Assembly: GCA_963573385.1 (NCBI GenBank)
Contig: CAUYLG010071368.1
Span: 62,001-126,000 of the forward strand
Direction: 5' to 3'
Length of the DNA stretch: 64,000 nt
DNA from: Cacajao melanocephalus
Lineage: Eukaryota; Chordata; Mammalia; Primates; Pitheciidae
Shown: in pieces, positions 27,885 through 40,484 of the stretch
How the letters are laid out: each line of letters opens with the position of its first letter
Position numbering within the stretch: position 1 is the first letter of the stretch
Notes under the pieces: model-generated
Seen by the model: the letters and a program-made list of their open reading frames with translations, nothing else
What the model was told of the DNA's origin: nothing
Database searches by the model: none
Made by a program: the position numbers and the translations under genes

Positions 27885-28000
27885 CACCCACATATATTTA
27901 TGGAATGCCCACAAGGTATCAGATACTGAGCTGGAGCTGGAAGACAGAGGGACGCAAAGGACTCATGGAGATTCAGTCCTGCTCTGGAAACCTGGCTGTG
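27885..28000 (-). repeat. L2 3'-end-like relic
   Basis: 'catatatttatggaatgccc', 'ggtatcagatactgagctgg', 'aaaggactcatggagattca' resemble antisense L2 3' UTR. Confidence 0.45.
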
Positions 28001-28694
28001 TAGTCAGAGGCCTGGGCTGGAGAATTAGAGACACAGGTCTGCCAAATGTTTATCTGTGTGAAGAACTAAAGAATCTCTTTGGAAAAAAAAAAGTTCATCC
28101 TACAGCATTAATCATTCACCAGGTAAGGCATGGGTTATTGGTCCACCCATGGTTTGGTTATTCTCCAGCCAGCTGTGGCCAAGTGGGCGGGATCATGTGG
28201 TACAAAACAGGCACTGCTTCTTCCTTAAGCGCTGTAGGCTAGGAGGGCAGGTAGACTGGGCCCAGGTCTTGACATTGTTTAATACCAGCAGGCAGGTGTG
28301 AAAGATCACTTGGGCTTACAGGGCAATGTGGCCTGGGGAACAGAGTGGTCATTCACGCCAGTCTAAATACAAGAGAATAGATGGTGAAATCAATTGGTCG
28401 TTTTTGTAACACTGTGTCTTCTGACCTCTTTATGCCCTTTAATTTCTACTGTTGCTTAAGTTCATTCATGTATTTTACCTTGAGGGAAGGTCAAAATAAG
28501 CTCACAACCTTTCTCATGTCCCAAAATATCCTCCAAACTTCCAACTCCCAAGAAAAAGGTACTCTTTTGATTTCCCGTATCTGTCCACATCGCTATTTGT
28601 ACTCTCCATCACACTGGAAAACTGGAGGTGCTCTTTGACATCACTCTTTTTCTTGCTCCTTTTATTAGGTCAATTGCTAGTCGCTTTGGGAAGT
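28001..28694. other. Unassigned
   Basis: No named repeat or exon. A 146-codon frame at 27802-28242 starts in the AT tract and has no domain; I treat it as chance. Confidence 0.45.
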
Positions 28695-28950
28695 GGTCCA
28701 GAGTAGTCAACGGGGCTTGGCTTTTGGAGTCCTCCATACTTGGGTAAAAAGTCCAGCTCTATCACTCACGAAACATGTGACCTTTAATAGGTTATTGCGT
28801 TGATGCAGTCTCAGTTTCATGATCAGTAAAATAAGACTAATAACTCCAACCTTATAATATCACCGGGGGTTAAATAAATAAAACCCTGTAAGGAAGGCCT
28901 GTGGCACAGGGCTGCATATGGTGAGCTCTCAGTAATCATAGCTGTTATTT
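28695..28950 (+). repeat. MIR SINE, sense
   Basis: 'ggcttttggagtcctccata', 'aacatgtgacctttaatagg', 'gcagtctcagtttcatgatc', 'ctctcagtaatcatagctgt' in MIR order. Confidence 0.8.
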
Positions 28951-28984
28951 TCTACACCTGATAGGTATTTCACATCCATTGTCT

Positions 28985-29830
<846 letters not shown>

Positions 29831-30794
29831 TGTCAATTCTGTCATGATACAAAGCAGAAAATAAATAAATACATTCAAGGCCTACATGTGGCCTAAGGCC
29901 TTAAAATGGGTGAGAGTTACAAGAACCCTTTCCTTCATGGCTTATAGATAAAATACCACGTTTGGGATCATAAGACCCCACCATCATGGATACAAGTGAT
30001 TGAATAGGGCTTTGTGCCTGAGGCAAAGACATTCACTTTATAGGCAGGTTCTCCTTCTAGAAAAGTCTGAATGAGAGTAGTTGGAAAAACCAGAATTTGA
30101 AAGATGCTAAGAAGCTACATGAGACACCAGTAAATAGACATCCTGAGGCAGAAACTGGGAGTGAGCAAGAACCAAGAGGTTGAGCAGAAAGTAGAGAGAG
30201 CAGGAAGTCAGCAGTAGCCGTGGACACAGACTCCGTCCAGCAAAAGCAACAATGAAAGCAGAGGCATCGGAAAACCAGCCACAAAATTCGTTTCTGAGAC
30301 CTGGAATGGCGTGACGTCCTGAACAACCTTCCAGACCTCTGCTGGGCAGGCTTTTCAACTGATGTTGACCTTCTGTGCTTTTTAAATAGTTAAGTACCAC
30401 TACAGTAAACACCCACCACCTTGGGCAAACAAGTCTTTGTTCTGAGCAGTCTAGAAGAGCCTTTTATAGAACACCCAGACATGAAATTGTTCTCTCAGTA
30501 CCTCTGTTTTTCCCTCGAGAGTCAAATTTAGTCCTCTCTGTCTTGACCCATAGCCTGTTAGTGAAATGCACAAATTCTTATGGCCTTTCATACTGTCCAA
30601 ACAGCAAATATCCTGGTAAATTTCTGAGACCTGTTTGCCTTCATCCTAACCTTGGCACCATATTGCTCAATACCATATTGTTTCAAAGTTCTGGCTCATC
30701 TCATGTTTCCTGACGACCATTTGTTAGCTTCATAACCCAATAGGTTACTCAAGACCATTATCCCAACTGTTTTTTTTTTCTTTTGCACACTGGA
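29831..30794. other. Unassigned
   Basis: No named repeat or exon. A 101-codon minus frame at 30107-30412 has no recognisable domain. Confidence 0.45.
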
Positions 30795-30900
30795 AAATAA
30801 GGAATATCCTAACTTTATAGGTGAGACCATTGAGGCATGGACAGAATGAAGCCTGGCAAGAGTACTGTAGTTTAGAAGCAAAAATGTAAATTAGAATTCC
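30795..30900 (-). repeat. MIR core relic
   Basis: 'aactttataggtgagaccat' followed by 'tgaggcatggacagaatgaa' fits the antisense MIR core. Partial. Confidence 0.5.
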
Positions 30901-30967
30901 TGAGATGCCCCAGCAATTCTTATCTAGCCCTACGTGATTAAACCAAGATGAATGGACATACATTTTT

Positions 30968-31040
30968 AAAAATAAGGAAGGAAGGAGAGGGAGAAAGATG
31001 AAGGGGGGAAGGAAGAGGCAGAGGGAGAGGGAGAGGAAAA
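30968..31040 (+). repeat. Purine-rich (GGAAGG/GGAGA)n
   Basis: About 70 bases almost all purine on the + strand with GGAAG, GGGAGA and GGGAGAGG units. Confidence 0.9.
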
Positions 31041-31354
31041 ACCCATTCTCAAAAGTGAGTAGTAACTGAAGCAGCAATTTAGCAAAATGATTGACTTCCT
31101 CCAAGAAGTCTTTTCAAAATTTTCAGAAAATGACAGATTCTAAGCACTTACCTGATGCATCAAGCTCCATGGGCAGAAGCAAATATTTCATATCATCATG
31201 GAAAGGATCTGAAGCCAGTGGGCTTCCCTGCTTTTCCACCTCTGAATTTTACCTTGTCAACATATTATCTCTGTTCAAGTGCTCCTGTGTGGGTTGAGAG
31301 CCAAATAGGCAGAGACAAGTTTATGTCCAAATAATTAAATGGAAGCATCTAGCA
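31041..31354. other. Unassigned
   Basis: Nothing recognised. Confidence 0.4.
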
Positions 31355-31545
31355 GAAGAGATTTAATCCTCAAAAAAATCATGAAATCAATCTTATCTCC
31401 ATTTTAGAGATGACTAAACTGAGTCTCAAAGACCCTAAATAAATCGTTTATGACCCCCTAAGAAGTAGAAGATCAGAGCCTCAAGTCTCCATCGTCTCAC
31501 TCCTGATTCCACCCTCTGTCCACTGCTGCGTTACACTGCCTCTTT
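31355..31545 (-). repeat. MIR SINE, antisense
   Basis: 'tctccattttagagatgact' and 'aaactgagtctcaaagaccc' are the antisense MIR core, followed by the usual drift. Confidence 0.75.
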
Positions 31546-32677
31546 ATAGCCTGCTTTTTGGAGGAAACCGGTTGTTATCTACATTTCAGTTTTCAACCAG
31601 ACACAATTACTCTGTAAACCATAGTTTTAATCAAAATGGAATAATAAAAAAAGAAAAAAGATATTCTGAGTTCACATAGGCATTATGATGTGTTGAGCTT
31701 GGCACAGTAATTTAGTAATAATCAAGTAGCATCCAATCAGAAAATGGAAGTCCATGTTAGCCTTCAAATAAATGTTACATCACACACCCAGAAGCAATTA
31801 AGATTACAGATAAGAACCTTGAGTTGCTTGGATTGAGTATCCCTATTTTTTTTTTTTAATTTATCTCCTGTGCCCCCTTTTTTTCTCTTTAGGTAGTAAA
31901 ACCACTTTTTCATGGGAGAAACACATTCCATTGTTGACCTTGAACCTCTTCATCTGGCCATTTGAATTATTACATTTTCCTAGGCACATAATTGATTCAG
32001 GCATAAACTTTGACCTAAGCAAGGCTGATCAGAATCATCTCTGAAAGTTTACAAATGGACACATTTATAAATTATCAGCCAAAAGATGCAAGCTCTGGCC
32101 TTCCAGCAGTCATATTTTCAGGACACATAAAGCCCAACAAAGATAAAATAGATTATTAGAGATAAGCAAACTGAAGTGATCCAGAGAAAAATAGAGTCCT
32201 GATTTGCACCCTAGATCAAGCCATATCTGAAGTCAGCCCTGTCTTTGGACTGTCCAACAATAACAGCAAATATTATTCCCATCAAGTTGAATTTGGGTTA
32301 CAAGCAACCAAAAGCATCCTACCGCAAACACCACCAAATTCCAATATTTCTACACAAACTGGTGTGTGGTTCAAATGTTTCCGGCAGACAAGAGAGTGAC
32401 AGTTAGAATGTGAGTATTGTAAGTTCAAATAGGGCAGACTCTGGAGTAAATTCACCCATTCGATGCAGGAGATAGTGATCAAAGTAATGAGAACTTGTTA
32501 GAAGGCACATTTAAACATTTTAAATTAACATTTCTTGGGATTTTTTGGAGCTGATTAATGTAAAATATATTTATTGGAATAAATTTGGAAAATACAGTGA
32601 AATATAAGGAGAGAGTAACAAATCCTGAGGTAAACACCGTTAATATTTTGATATACATATGAATTAGTAGGATATAG
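31546..32677. other. Unassigned, AT-rich
   Basis: No host exon. 32550-32660 ('tttggaaaatacagtgaaat', 'taaacaccgttaatattttg') resembles a recurrent old LINE-type sequence, but I cannot name it. Confidence 0.4.
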
Positions 32678-32879
32678 TAGAAACTGGCAAACTTTTGCCG
32701 CAAAGATTCAAAGAGTAAACCTTTTAGGCTTTGTGAACCACATGATCTCTAATGCAACCTGCAGGGAGAACACAGCCATAAACAATTCAATAAGGAATGT
32801 GTGTGGTTGTGTTCCAATAAAACTTTATTTACAAAAACAGATGTTGGGCCAGATTTGGCCATAGTCAGTTACCCTCCTG
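32678..32879 (-). mobile_element. hAT (Charlie-group) non-autonomous relic
   Basis: 'aaaccttttaggctttgtga', 'gtgttccaataaaactttat', 'ttacaaaaacagatgttggg', 'cagatttggccatagtcag' in the order of a common hAT-Charlie MER element. Termini are decayed, and no clear 8-base duplication is visible. Confidence 0.65.
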
Positions 32880-33381
32880 ATTAGAATTAGCTGCTCTAAT
32901 AGAACTCAAAATGGCAGCAACATAAACAAACAAGAAGCACACTCCCCTCTCAGGAACAAATTGGGCATAAATACAATTATGCACGGCTTAACAATGGGGA
33001 TACGTTCTGAGAAATGTGTCATTGGGTGAGTTTATTATTGTGAGAACATCGCAGAGTGTACTTACATACTAGTGTACAAACCTAGATGGTGTAGCCTACT
33101 GCACACCTAGGCTATGTGGTGTGGCCTGTTGCTCCCAGGATACAAGCCTGGACAGCATGTGACTGTACTTAATACTATAGGCAACCAGAGCACAGTGGGA
33201 AGCATTTATGTATCTAAGCATATCAAAACATAGAAAACGTACAGCAAAAATATGGTATAAAAGATCTTTTTTAACGGTACATATGTATAGAGCACTTACC
33301 ATAAATGGAGCTTGCAGGACTGCAAGTTGTTCTGGGTGAGTGTGAATAGGTGGTGAGTGACTGCGAAGGCCTAGGACATTA

Positions 33382-33463
33382 CCACCTACACTATATGCTG
33401 TAGATTTTATAAACACTGTTCACCATCTATACTATATGCTGTAGACTTTATAAGCACTGTACA
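33382..33463. repeat. 41-bp tandem duplication inside the Tigger
   Basis: 33382-33422 and 33423-33463 both carry 'actatatgctgtaga' and 'tttataa.cactgt'; a few substitutions separate them. Confidence 0.85.
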
Positions 33464-34020
33464 CTTAGCCTACACTAAATTTATAAGAAAAATTTTTTTC
33501 TTTCTTCTACAATGTATTAACCTTAGCTTACTATAATTTTTTACTTTATCTTTTTAATTTTTTAAACAAATTTTGACTCGTAATAACACTTAGCTTAAAA
33601 CACACATTGTACAGCTATACAAAAATATTTTCTTTCTTCATATCCTTAGTCTATAAGCTTTTTTCTATTTTTGACATTTTTATTTCTTTTTTTTACCTTT
33701 TAAACTTTGTTGTTAAAAACTAAGACACAAACACACACATTAGCCTAGGCCTCCACAGGGCCAGGGTCATCAATATCATTGTCTTCACCCTCCAAGTCTT
33801 GTTCCACTGGAAGGTCTTCGGGGGCATGGAGCTGTCATTTCCTAGGATAACAATAGTCTTCTGTACTTCTGGAAGTACTTTGCTGCGGCTGTTTCACAGT
33901 TAACTTTTTAAAAATAAGTAGAAGGAATACATTCTAAAATAACAATAAAAAGTGTAGTAAATACATGAACCAGTAACATAGTCATTTATTACTGCTAGGT
34001 TTTATATACTGTACAGAATT

Positions 34021-34036
34021 GTATATGCTAGATTTT
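34021..34036. repeat. L1 target-site duplication (left)
   Basis: 'gtatatgctagatttt'; partner 'gtatgtgctagatttt' at 34768-34783 (15 of 16). Confidence 0.9.
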
Positions 34037-34462
34037 TTATTTCCATAGGTTATTGGGGAATGGGTGGTGTTGGGTTACAGGAGTAAGTTCTTTGGTAACT
34101 CATTCCTTTTTATGGCTGAGTAATATTCCATCATATATATATACCATAGTTTCTTTAACCACTCATTGATTGATGATTTGTGAGGTTTTGGTGCGCTCAT
34201 CAGCCAAGCCATATAAACTGCACACTGTTTGTAGTCTTTTATCCCTCACCTGTTTCCCACCCTTTCCTCCTGAGTCCCTAAAGTCCACTGTGTCATTCTT
34301 ATGCCTTTGCACCCTCGTAGCTTCTCTCCCACTTATGAGCGAGAACATATCATGCTTGGTTTTCCATTCCTGAGTTACTTCACTTAGAATAATAGTCTCC
34401 AATCTCATCCAGGTCATTGTGAATGCCATTAACTCTTTGTTTTTTATGGCTGGGTAGTAATC

Positions 34463-34501
<39 letters not shown>

Positions 34502-34767
34502 GTTTCTTTACCACTTGTTGATTGATGGACATTTGGGTTAGTTCCACGTTTTTCAATTGTGAATTGTGCTACTATAAACATGAGTGTGTATGTATCTTTT
34601 CCATATCATGACTTCTTTCCCTCTGAGTAGATACCCAGTAGTGAAGTTGCTGGATCAGATGGTAGTTCTACTTCTAGTTCTTTAAGGAATCTCTACACGG
34701 TTTTCCATAGTGATTGTACTGGTTTACATTCCACCAGTGGTGTAGAAGTGTTCCGTTTACCGCATCT
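34037..34767 (-). mobile_element. L1 (primate type), 5'-truncated, inserted in Tigger
   Basis: Antisense L1 ORF2 end and 3' UTR: 'gaatctctacacggttttcc', 'gtagatacccagtagtgaag', 'cttatgagcgagaacatatc'. A 16-base duplication (15/16) flanks it. Two oddities: a (CA)n at 34466-34498, and a second copy of an ORF2-end segment (34097-34172) inside its 3' UTR. Confidence 0.93.
34466..34498. repeat. (CA)n microsatellite in L1
   Basis: About sixteen CA units where other L1 copies have a short TATATA or TGTATAT stretch. Probably length-variable. Confidence 0.97.
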
Positions 34768-34783
34768 GTATGTGCTAGATTTT
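34768..34783. repeat. L1 target-site duplication (right)
   Basis: 'gtatgtgctagatttt', one change from the left copy. Confidence 0.9.
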
Positions 34784-34989
34784 CATATGACTGGCAGCAT
34801 AGTAGTTCTGTTCACATCAGCATTACCACAAACACTTGAATAATAGATTGTGCTACGACTTTATGACGTTGATTTTTCAGCTTCATATAATCTTATGGGA
34901 CCATGTCCCACATGAAGTTCATCTTTGACTGAATGTCCTTATGTGGCACATGGCTATAGTTCAGGACTGCTGTGGCAACAGCAGTGTGG

Positions 34990-35244
34990 CAAGGCTGGAG
35001 TGCAGCAGCGCGATCTCGGCTCACTGCAACCTCCACCTCCTGTGTTCGAGCAATCCCCCTGCCTCAGCCTCCTGAGTAGCTGTGACTACAGGCGCACGCC
35101 ACCATGCCTGGCTAATTTTTGTATTTTTGATAGAGACAAGGTTTCACACCTTGGCCAGGCTGGTCTCGATCTGCAGACCTCATGATCTGCCTGCCTCAGC
35201 CTCCCAAAGTGCTGGGATTACAGGGGTGAGTCACCGCGCCCAGC
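34990..35244 (-). mobile_element. Alu, tail side truncated, antisense
   Basis: It starts inside the element at 'tggcaaggctggagtgcagc' without a T-run and continues to 'gagtcaccgcgcccagcg'. It lies about 30 bases beyond the Tigger end. Confidence 0.92.
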
Positions 35245-35795
35245 GACCCAGACATTTTCTATCCTGATCTGCCCTCGGGCACACGATCTGAGATGAGACT
35301 ACCATGTCCACAATCCAGCCAGTAGGAAGGGAGAAAGGAAATAGGAAAAAGGGGAGAGAAAAGACACATCTCTTCTGTTTAAGGACGCCAATCAGGAATT
35401 GCAATCATCCCTCTTGCTCACATCCTATTGGCCAGAACTTAGTTATTTGGCCACACCTACCTGTGTGGCAGGTGGGAAATGTAGGCTATATTGTCAGTCG
35501 CATGTGGATAGCTGCTGAAGGCTATGCTATGGAGCTCCGCACGGGGCACCCTGCCATCTAGGCAGTGAAGTCCCCTCTCCACCACACACACTTTTATAGG
35601 AAGAGGATGGAGCCAGCCTGGGAGCGCAAAGGTTGATTTTTCTACGCTACGGACTCAGGAATGTTTTTATGTATCCTGTAATCTCTGAGTAAAAGGCTGC
35701 TTAGCCTTTCTTGGAGGGCAGGTTTCACATGTAATTGCCTTGGAGAAAACAGCCAAAGGGGTATCTGGAACAGGGAGAAAAATGGTTCCTCTTCA
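35245..35795. other. Unassigned
   Basis: No named repeat or exon. An 85-codon frame at 35304-35561 has no domain. Confidence 0.45.
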
Positions 35796-36124
<329 letters not shown>

Positions 36125-36131
36125 TCATGGC

Positions 36132-36166
36132 GGATGTCTGAGGATTGGGGGGGATGTCTGAGGATT
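36132..36166. repeat. Short direct duplication
   Basis: 'ggatgtctgaggatt' at 36132 and again at 36152 (20-base period). Confidence 0.9.
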
Positions 36167-36462
36167 CCACTTATAAGAACAAAGCAGCTGGAGAGGCAGC
36201 ATAACAGAGATCCTCCACATGCCCTCTCCTGGTGCACGGATGGGGACACACCTGTCCTCTATGGTGTCTGTCACAGGCAATGTGTATGGATATAGACATC
36301 ACTGCCTGTGTGCTCCAATTGTACGTCTAGATTTTAAAGCACTTAAGAATCGCTTTTTGAAAAAAAAAAATCCATCTTTGCGTTCCTGAAGGAGCAAATG
36401 CCAGCCTTTCCAGATGTATCTGATTCCTTGAATGGAAAAGATCATACAATCTGCATTTTTAA

Positions 36463-36575
36463 AAGAAGCACCTATTTAGCGCCAGGCACTAGGGATTTGG
36501 GATACAAAGATGAAAACTGGTAGTCCCTGCCTTTATGAAGGCTTTTAGCCTAGGAAGGAGACAGACACTGCTGAA
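36463..36575 (-). repeat. L2 3' end relic, antisense
   Basis: 'gcacctatttagcgccaggc', 'actagggatttgggatacaa', 'aggcttttagcctaggaagg' follow antisense L2 3' UTR. Confidence 0.65.
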
Positions 36576-36589
36576 GACATCTGTTGTTT

Positions 36590-36860
36590 TTTGGCTTCCT
36601 GCCCCCAACCCCAGCTTCCTCCTAGCCCATCACTCCCCTTTTCGGGGAATCCCCCATTGTGTATTTTGGGGTGGGTAGCCTGTCTCCCACCACAAAAGCC
36701 AGAGGAGACAGATACTCTCCTCTCTTTCTTTTTTCCATTTCTGGTACAGTGCAGGTGGGCACACGACTAAGCTTAGCCAATCAGATGCTTTCCTGTGAAT
36801 TCTTCACAGTGCTGTAAAAAACTTGGTTATAGCTGTAGGTTATAGGCATTACGATGCTCG
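36590..36860. other. Possible old LTR-like relic
   Basis: 'gtgggcacacgactaagctt' and 'agccaatcagatgctttcct' resemble the 'tgtgacccaag...ccaatgagat' core of common old LTR-type repeats. Weak. Confidence 0.3.
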
Positions 36861-38704
36861 TGGCAGGTCCAAACGAATGTCCTGCTCATTTTTCAAATGT
36901 GTTCTGAAGTCTTTCTTTGATTTTGGGAACCTCTAATATCATCCCGATATATTCATTTATTTCCCTTAGGGCGGCCAGAATTGGGTTCTGTGAGTTGTGG
37001 TCAACAACCAAATTCCCTGCTAATGCAAAAATGATCATCTACTTAGGTGCTTTTGAATGCAAATTTAAGAAACCTGCCCCAATTACATCAAATAAGTAGA
37101 GTTTATTGTAGGAACACAGAGAACCACACAGAAAGTGAAAAAACCTAAGAATGTAAGGCCAGCTGCCATCACAGGAGAGTCTTCATGAACTTCATGGACT
37201 GAGCTTAAAAAATCATTCTACCTTAAAGAACAACTGTATCCCAGACAAACAGGGATGTGTGGTGCCCCTAGTCTTGATGAAGGATTCAGCCCACCACACA
37301 GGTCACCCTGAAGCTGAAGTGGCACTGAGAATTTCAGCCATCTCAGCTTTTCAGCCATCTCAGAATTTCATTGGATATGGGCTTTCCTGGGAAGGGTGCA
37401 TGATCTTGGGTGGGGTGACTTTCTTTAAAAGAGACCCTTCCTGAAGAGAGCTGGCAACTGAGAGCTGTCTGTTGGCAGCACTTCCAGTGGCACAGAGAAT
37501 AAATCCATCATTCCCGAAGAGGGATCCAGACAGCACATCACAGCAACTACTGCATCAGATCTTTCTGTATTTCATGACCTTTCAGCTTCACTGCCACTGC
37601 TCCTTGCTTAAGTCTTTCCCAATTCAAATCACTGACAGTGAGAATCTGATCTGACCTAGCCCACATCACAGGTCAATAACCATCTGCAGATTGGCCCCCG
37701 CTTGGCTACAGTTGGGAAGCAGGATCATGTGGTAGAAACGTACCCTCCCAGCCTCACCCATTTGACAGGGTCTGTGGGCAGAGCAGGAGAAAATCCTGTT
37801 GGTAGGCATCAGGCATGATGGCATGTCTTGTCCATATACCAACAAACAATTGTAATGTGTTACCGTGGATGGAGTATATAAGTGTGTAAGATGGAGTATA
37901 TCCGGATAAAGTGGATGGAGTAAATACATAAGTACAATTTGTATAGGGAACAAAACACCCAAATCTGCCTATTAGATCCCAGAAAGGTTCCCCATAGACT
38001 TGAACTAGGACTTGAAGGATGAGCTAGGAATAGGGTTTTGCCCAGTAGGTAAGTAGAGTAAGACACTCCTAGTAGAGGGAACCACGTGTACACAGAGACA
38101 TGAGAGAAATCACTGTGGCCCCAAAGGGGTTGGCCTCCCAGCCACCCTGTATGGTTAAGTACTCACTGCCTCTTAACCAGATGCCTGGGAGGCATTTTTG
38201 GCAGCTGCTCAGAGGGAAACATGCCAGCTGTTGATTCATCTGGGGCACTCCCTGCTCCCACCTTTCATAAGCCGGTGCCAGTGAGTTCTCTGGGCCAAGT
38301 CATGCCCCACCCTGATCCTGTTTGACTTGTGTGCTCTGCCAGAATCCCTGCAAGGGGTGGCATGGCCTAGGGCCCCTGCTGCCTTTCAGATAACAGCAGC
38401 AGCCAGGCCAAGGCAAATACTAGTCCTTCCTCACATAGGTGAGGTTCCCACTGACGTCAGCTGAGCCTTGGGAGGCGGGGAAGCAGGTGGGTTTAGTTGC
38501 CAACTTGGCTCTGAAAGTCAGCATTGCTGTTCCTATTTCTTCATACTAAGAATGGAAAGATTCCCAGAAGATATGTGGAGGTTCTACCTATGGTCTCCAG
38601 GGGCACTGAAGTTTGCTGACTTTTAAAGCATCACACAAATGTGTCAATGAATAACACCTACAACAAAGAAAAAGATGTCACCATCAGCAAGTTTGCAAGA
38701 TAAT
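36861..38704. other. Unassigned
   Basis: No named repeat or exon. It holds a 17-base-period duplication 'ttcagccatctcag' (37333 and 37350). A 98-codon minus frame at 37666-37962 has no domain. Confidence 0.45.
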
Positions 38705-38935
38705 AATAATGGCAAACATTTATTGAGCATTTTCTACGTGCCAAGCAGTAGTTTTTGGAAATTACAGTATATGGCCATCACAAAAACCCCGCAAGATAGA
38801 CCCTCTTATTATTTCTATTTGACATATGAAGAAATAGAGGAACAGAAGAAATGAAGTAGCTATGCTCAAAATCACACACTTTATAAATGGATTTGAGCTC
38901 AGACAATCCCCACCTTTTCAATCACTATAAAGTAT
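38705..38935 (-). repeat. MIR SINE, antisense
   Basis: 'catttattgagcattttcta', 'cgtgccaagcagtag', 'gacatatgaagaaatagagg', 'gctcaaaatcacacacttta' in antisense MIR order. Confidence 0.8.
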
Positions 38936-39002
38936 GATATACAATACACACTATACCAAATTAGCCTATGTTCTGATGACTAAACTGGTGTCTTATGAGA
39001 TG

Positions 39003-39007
39003 ATGTC
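39003..39007. repeat. Target-site duplication (left)
   Basis: 'atgtc', identical to 39374-39378. Confidence 0.85.
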
Positions 39008-39373
39008 TGATATGATTTGGTTGTGTCCCCACCCAAATCTCCTCTTGAACTGTAGCTCCCATAATTCCCATGTGTTGTGGGAGGGACCCGGTGGGAGATA
39101 ATAGAATCTTCGGGGTGGTTTCCCCAATACTGTTCTTATGGTAGTGAGTAAGTCTCATAAGATCAGATCGTTTTATAAGAAGAGGTTTTCCCTTTCACTT
39201 GGCTCTCATTTTCTTTCTCATCTGCTGCCATGTAAGATGTGCCTTTCACCTTCTGCCATGATTGTGAGGCCTCCCCAGCGATGTGGAACTGTGAGTCCAT
39301 TAAACTTCTTTTTCTTTGTAAATCGCCCAGTCGTGGGTATGTCTTTAGCAGCAGATGAATATGGACTAATGCA
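39008..39373 (+). mobile_element. THE1/MST-type solo LTR, sense
   Basis: 366 bases from 'tgatatgatttggttgtgtc' to 'gaatatggactaatgca'. Inside are 'ccttctgccatgattgtgag' and 'gtggaactgtgagtccatta', the 3' half of a MaLR LTR. Exact 5-base duplications and no internal sequence make it a solo LTR. Confidence 0.95.
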
Positions 39374-39378
39374 ATGTC
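39374..39378. repeat. Target-site duplication (right)
   Basis: 'atgtc', identical to 39003-39007. Confidence 0.85.
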
Positions 39379-39389
39379 TGAAAATGCTC

Positions 39390-39570
39390 AACAATCTATT
39401 AATACAAATTCTTTCATATACATTATCTCACTTCATCTTCATATTAGTCCAATGAAGGAGTCAAGGCAAATGCTATCATTCCCATTTACAGATGAGAAAA
39501 TGGAGTTCAGAGAAGTAAATTTATAATCAGTGTGTGCCCAGCTTAGTACCTCAAATAGGTGTTCTGTTCC
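39390..39570 (-). repeat. MIR SINE, antisense
   Basis: 'cattatctcacttcatcttc', 'cattcccatttacagatgag', 'aaaatggagttcagagaagt' are the antisense MIR core. Confidence 0.8.
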
Positions 39571-39764
39571 CCAGCCTAGGGATTTTTCCATTCCACCCTG
39601 TCATGAATCATTTCAAAGGGGCCTAAGGGTATCTGTATCCAAAATAAGTCTTTGAATATGTAGATTCTAAAAGTACTTCAAAGTGACTGCACATTTGTGT
39701 TGTACATCTATTTCATATAGTGGATATTTTCTAAAGCATGAACATTAAGTAAAATCCGAGTAAA

Positions 39765-39900
39765 GTTGAGTGGAAAGAGCTCTGAGCTGCAAGTCAAGAC
39801 CCTGGGTTTTCATCTTTGCTCCATCCTGCATGCCAAATAACCTTAACTAATAACTTACTTTTGGGGACCTCATTTTTCTCATCTGAAAAACCAATGAGTT
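39765..39900 (+). repeat. MIR SINE, sense, partial
   Basis: 'gtcaagaccctgggttttca' and 'ggggacctcatttttctcat' then 'ctgaaaaacc' fit the sense MIR core. Confidence 0.6.
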
Positions 39901-40097
39901 TTTATGAACTGACTGTCCCTTACAAGTCTTAAATTATAGATATGACGATGCTATTGTAAGACGGAGTTACCTGTCAATCTCCAGGTCCACGAAGTTTCCA
40001 GTTGAAGACTTTCAGCAACCAGCATCTGTGTAATGGCAACTGGCCCGTTCATTCACGGGTGCTCCCCATCAGTCTCCAGACAGTGGCCTCAAGATGA

Positions 40098-40466
<369 letters not shown>

Positions 40467-40484
40467 TCAGAGGGATTATTTTTA

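Larger units (their letters stand above)
32974..34957. mobile_element. Tigger2/MER2-type DNA transposon split by an L1
   Basis: The left end 'caattatgcacggcttaaca' and 'ggggatacgttctgagaaat' and the right end 'tcttatgggaccatgtccca' ... 'tatgtggcacatggcta' are the two MER2/Tigger2 termini in inverted relation. TA lies next to the left end, as expected for pogo/Tigger elements. The inside (about 1.25 kb without the L1) has no intact transposase frame. It contains a 41-base tandem duplication. Confidence 0.85.
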
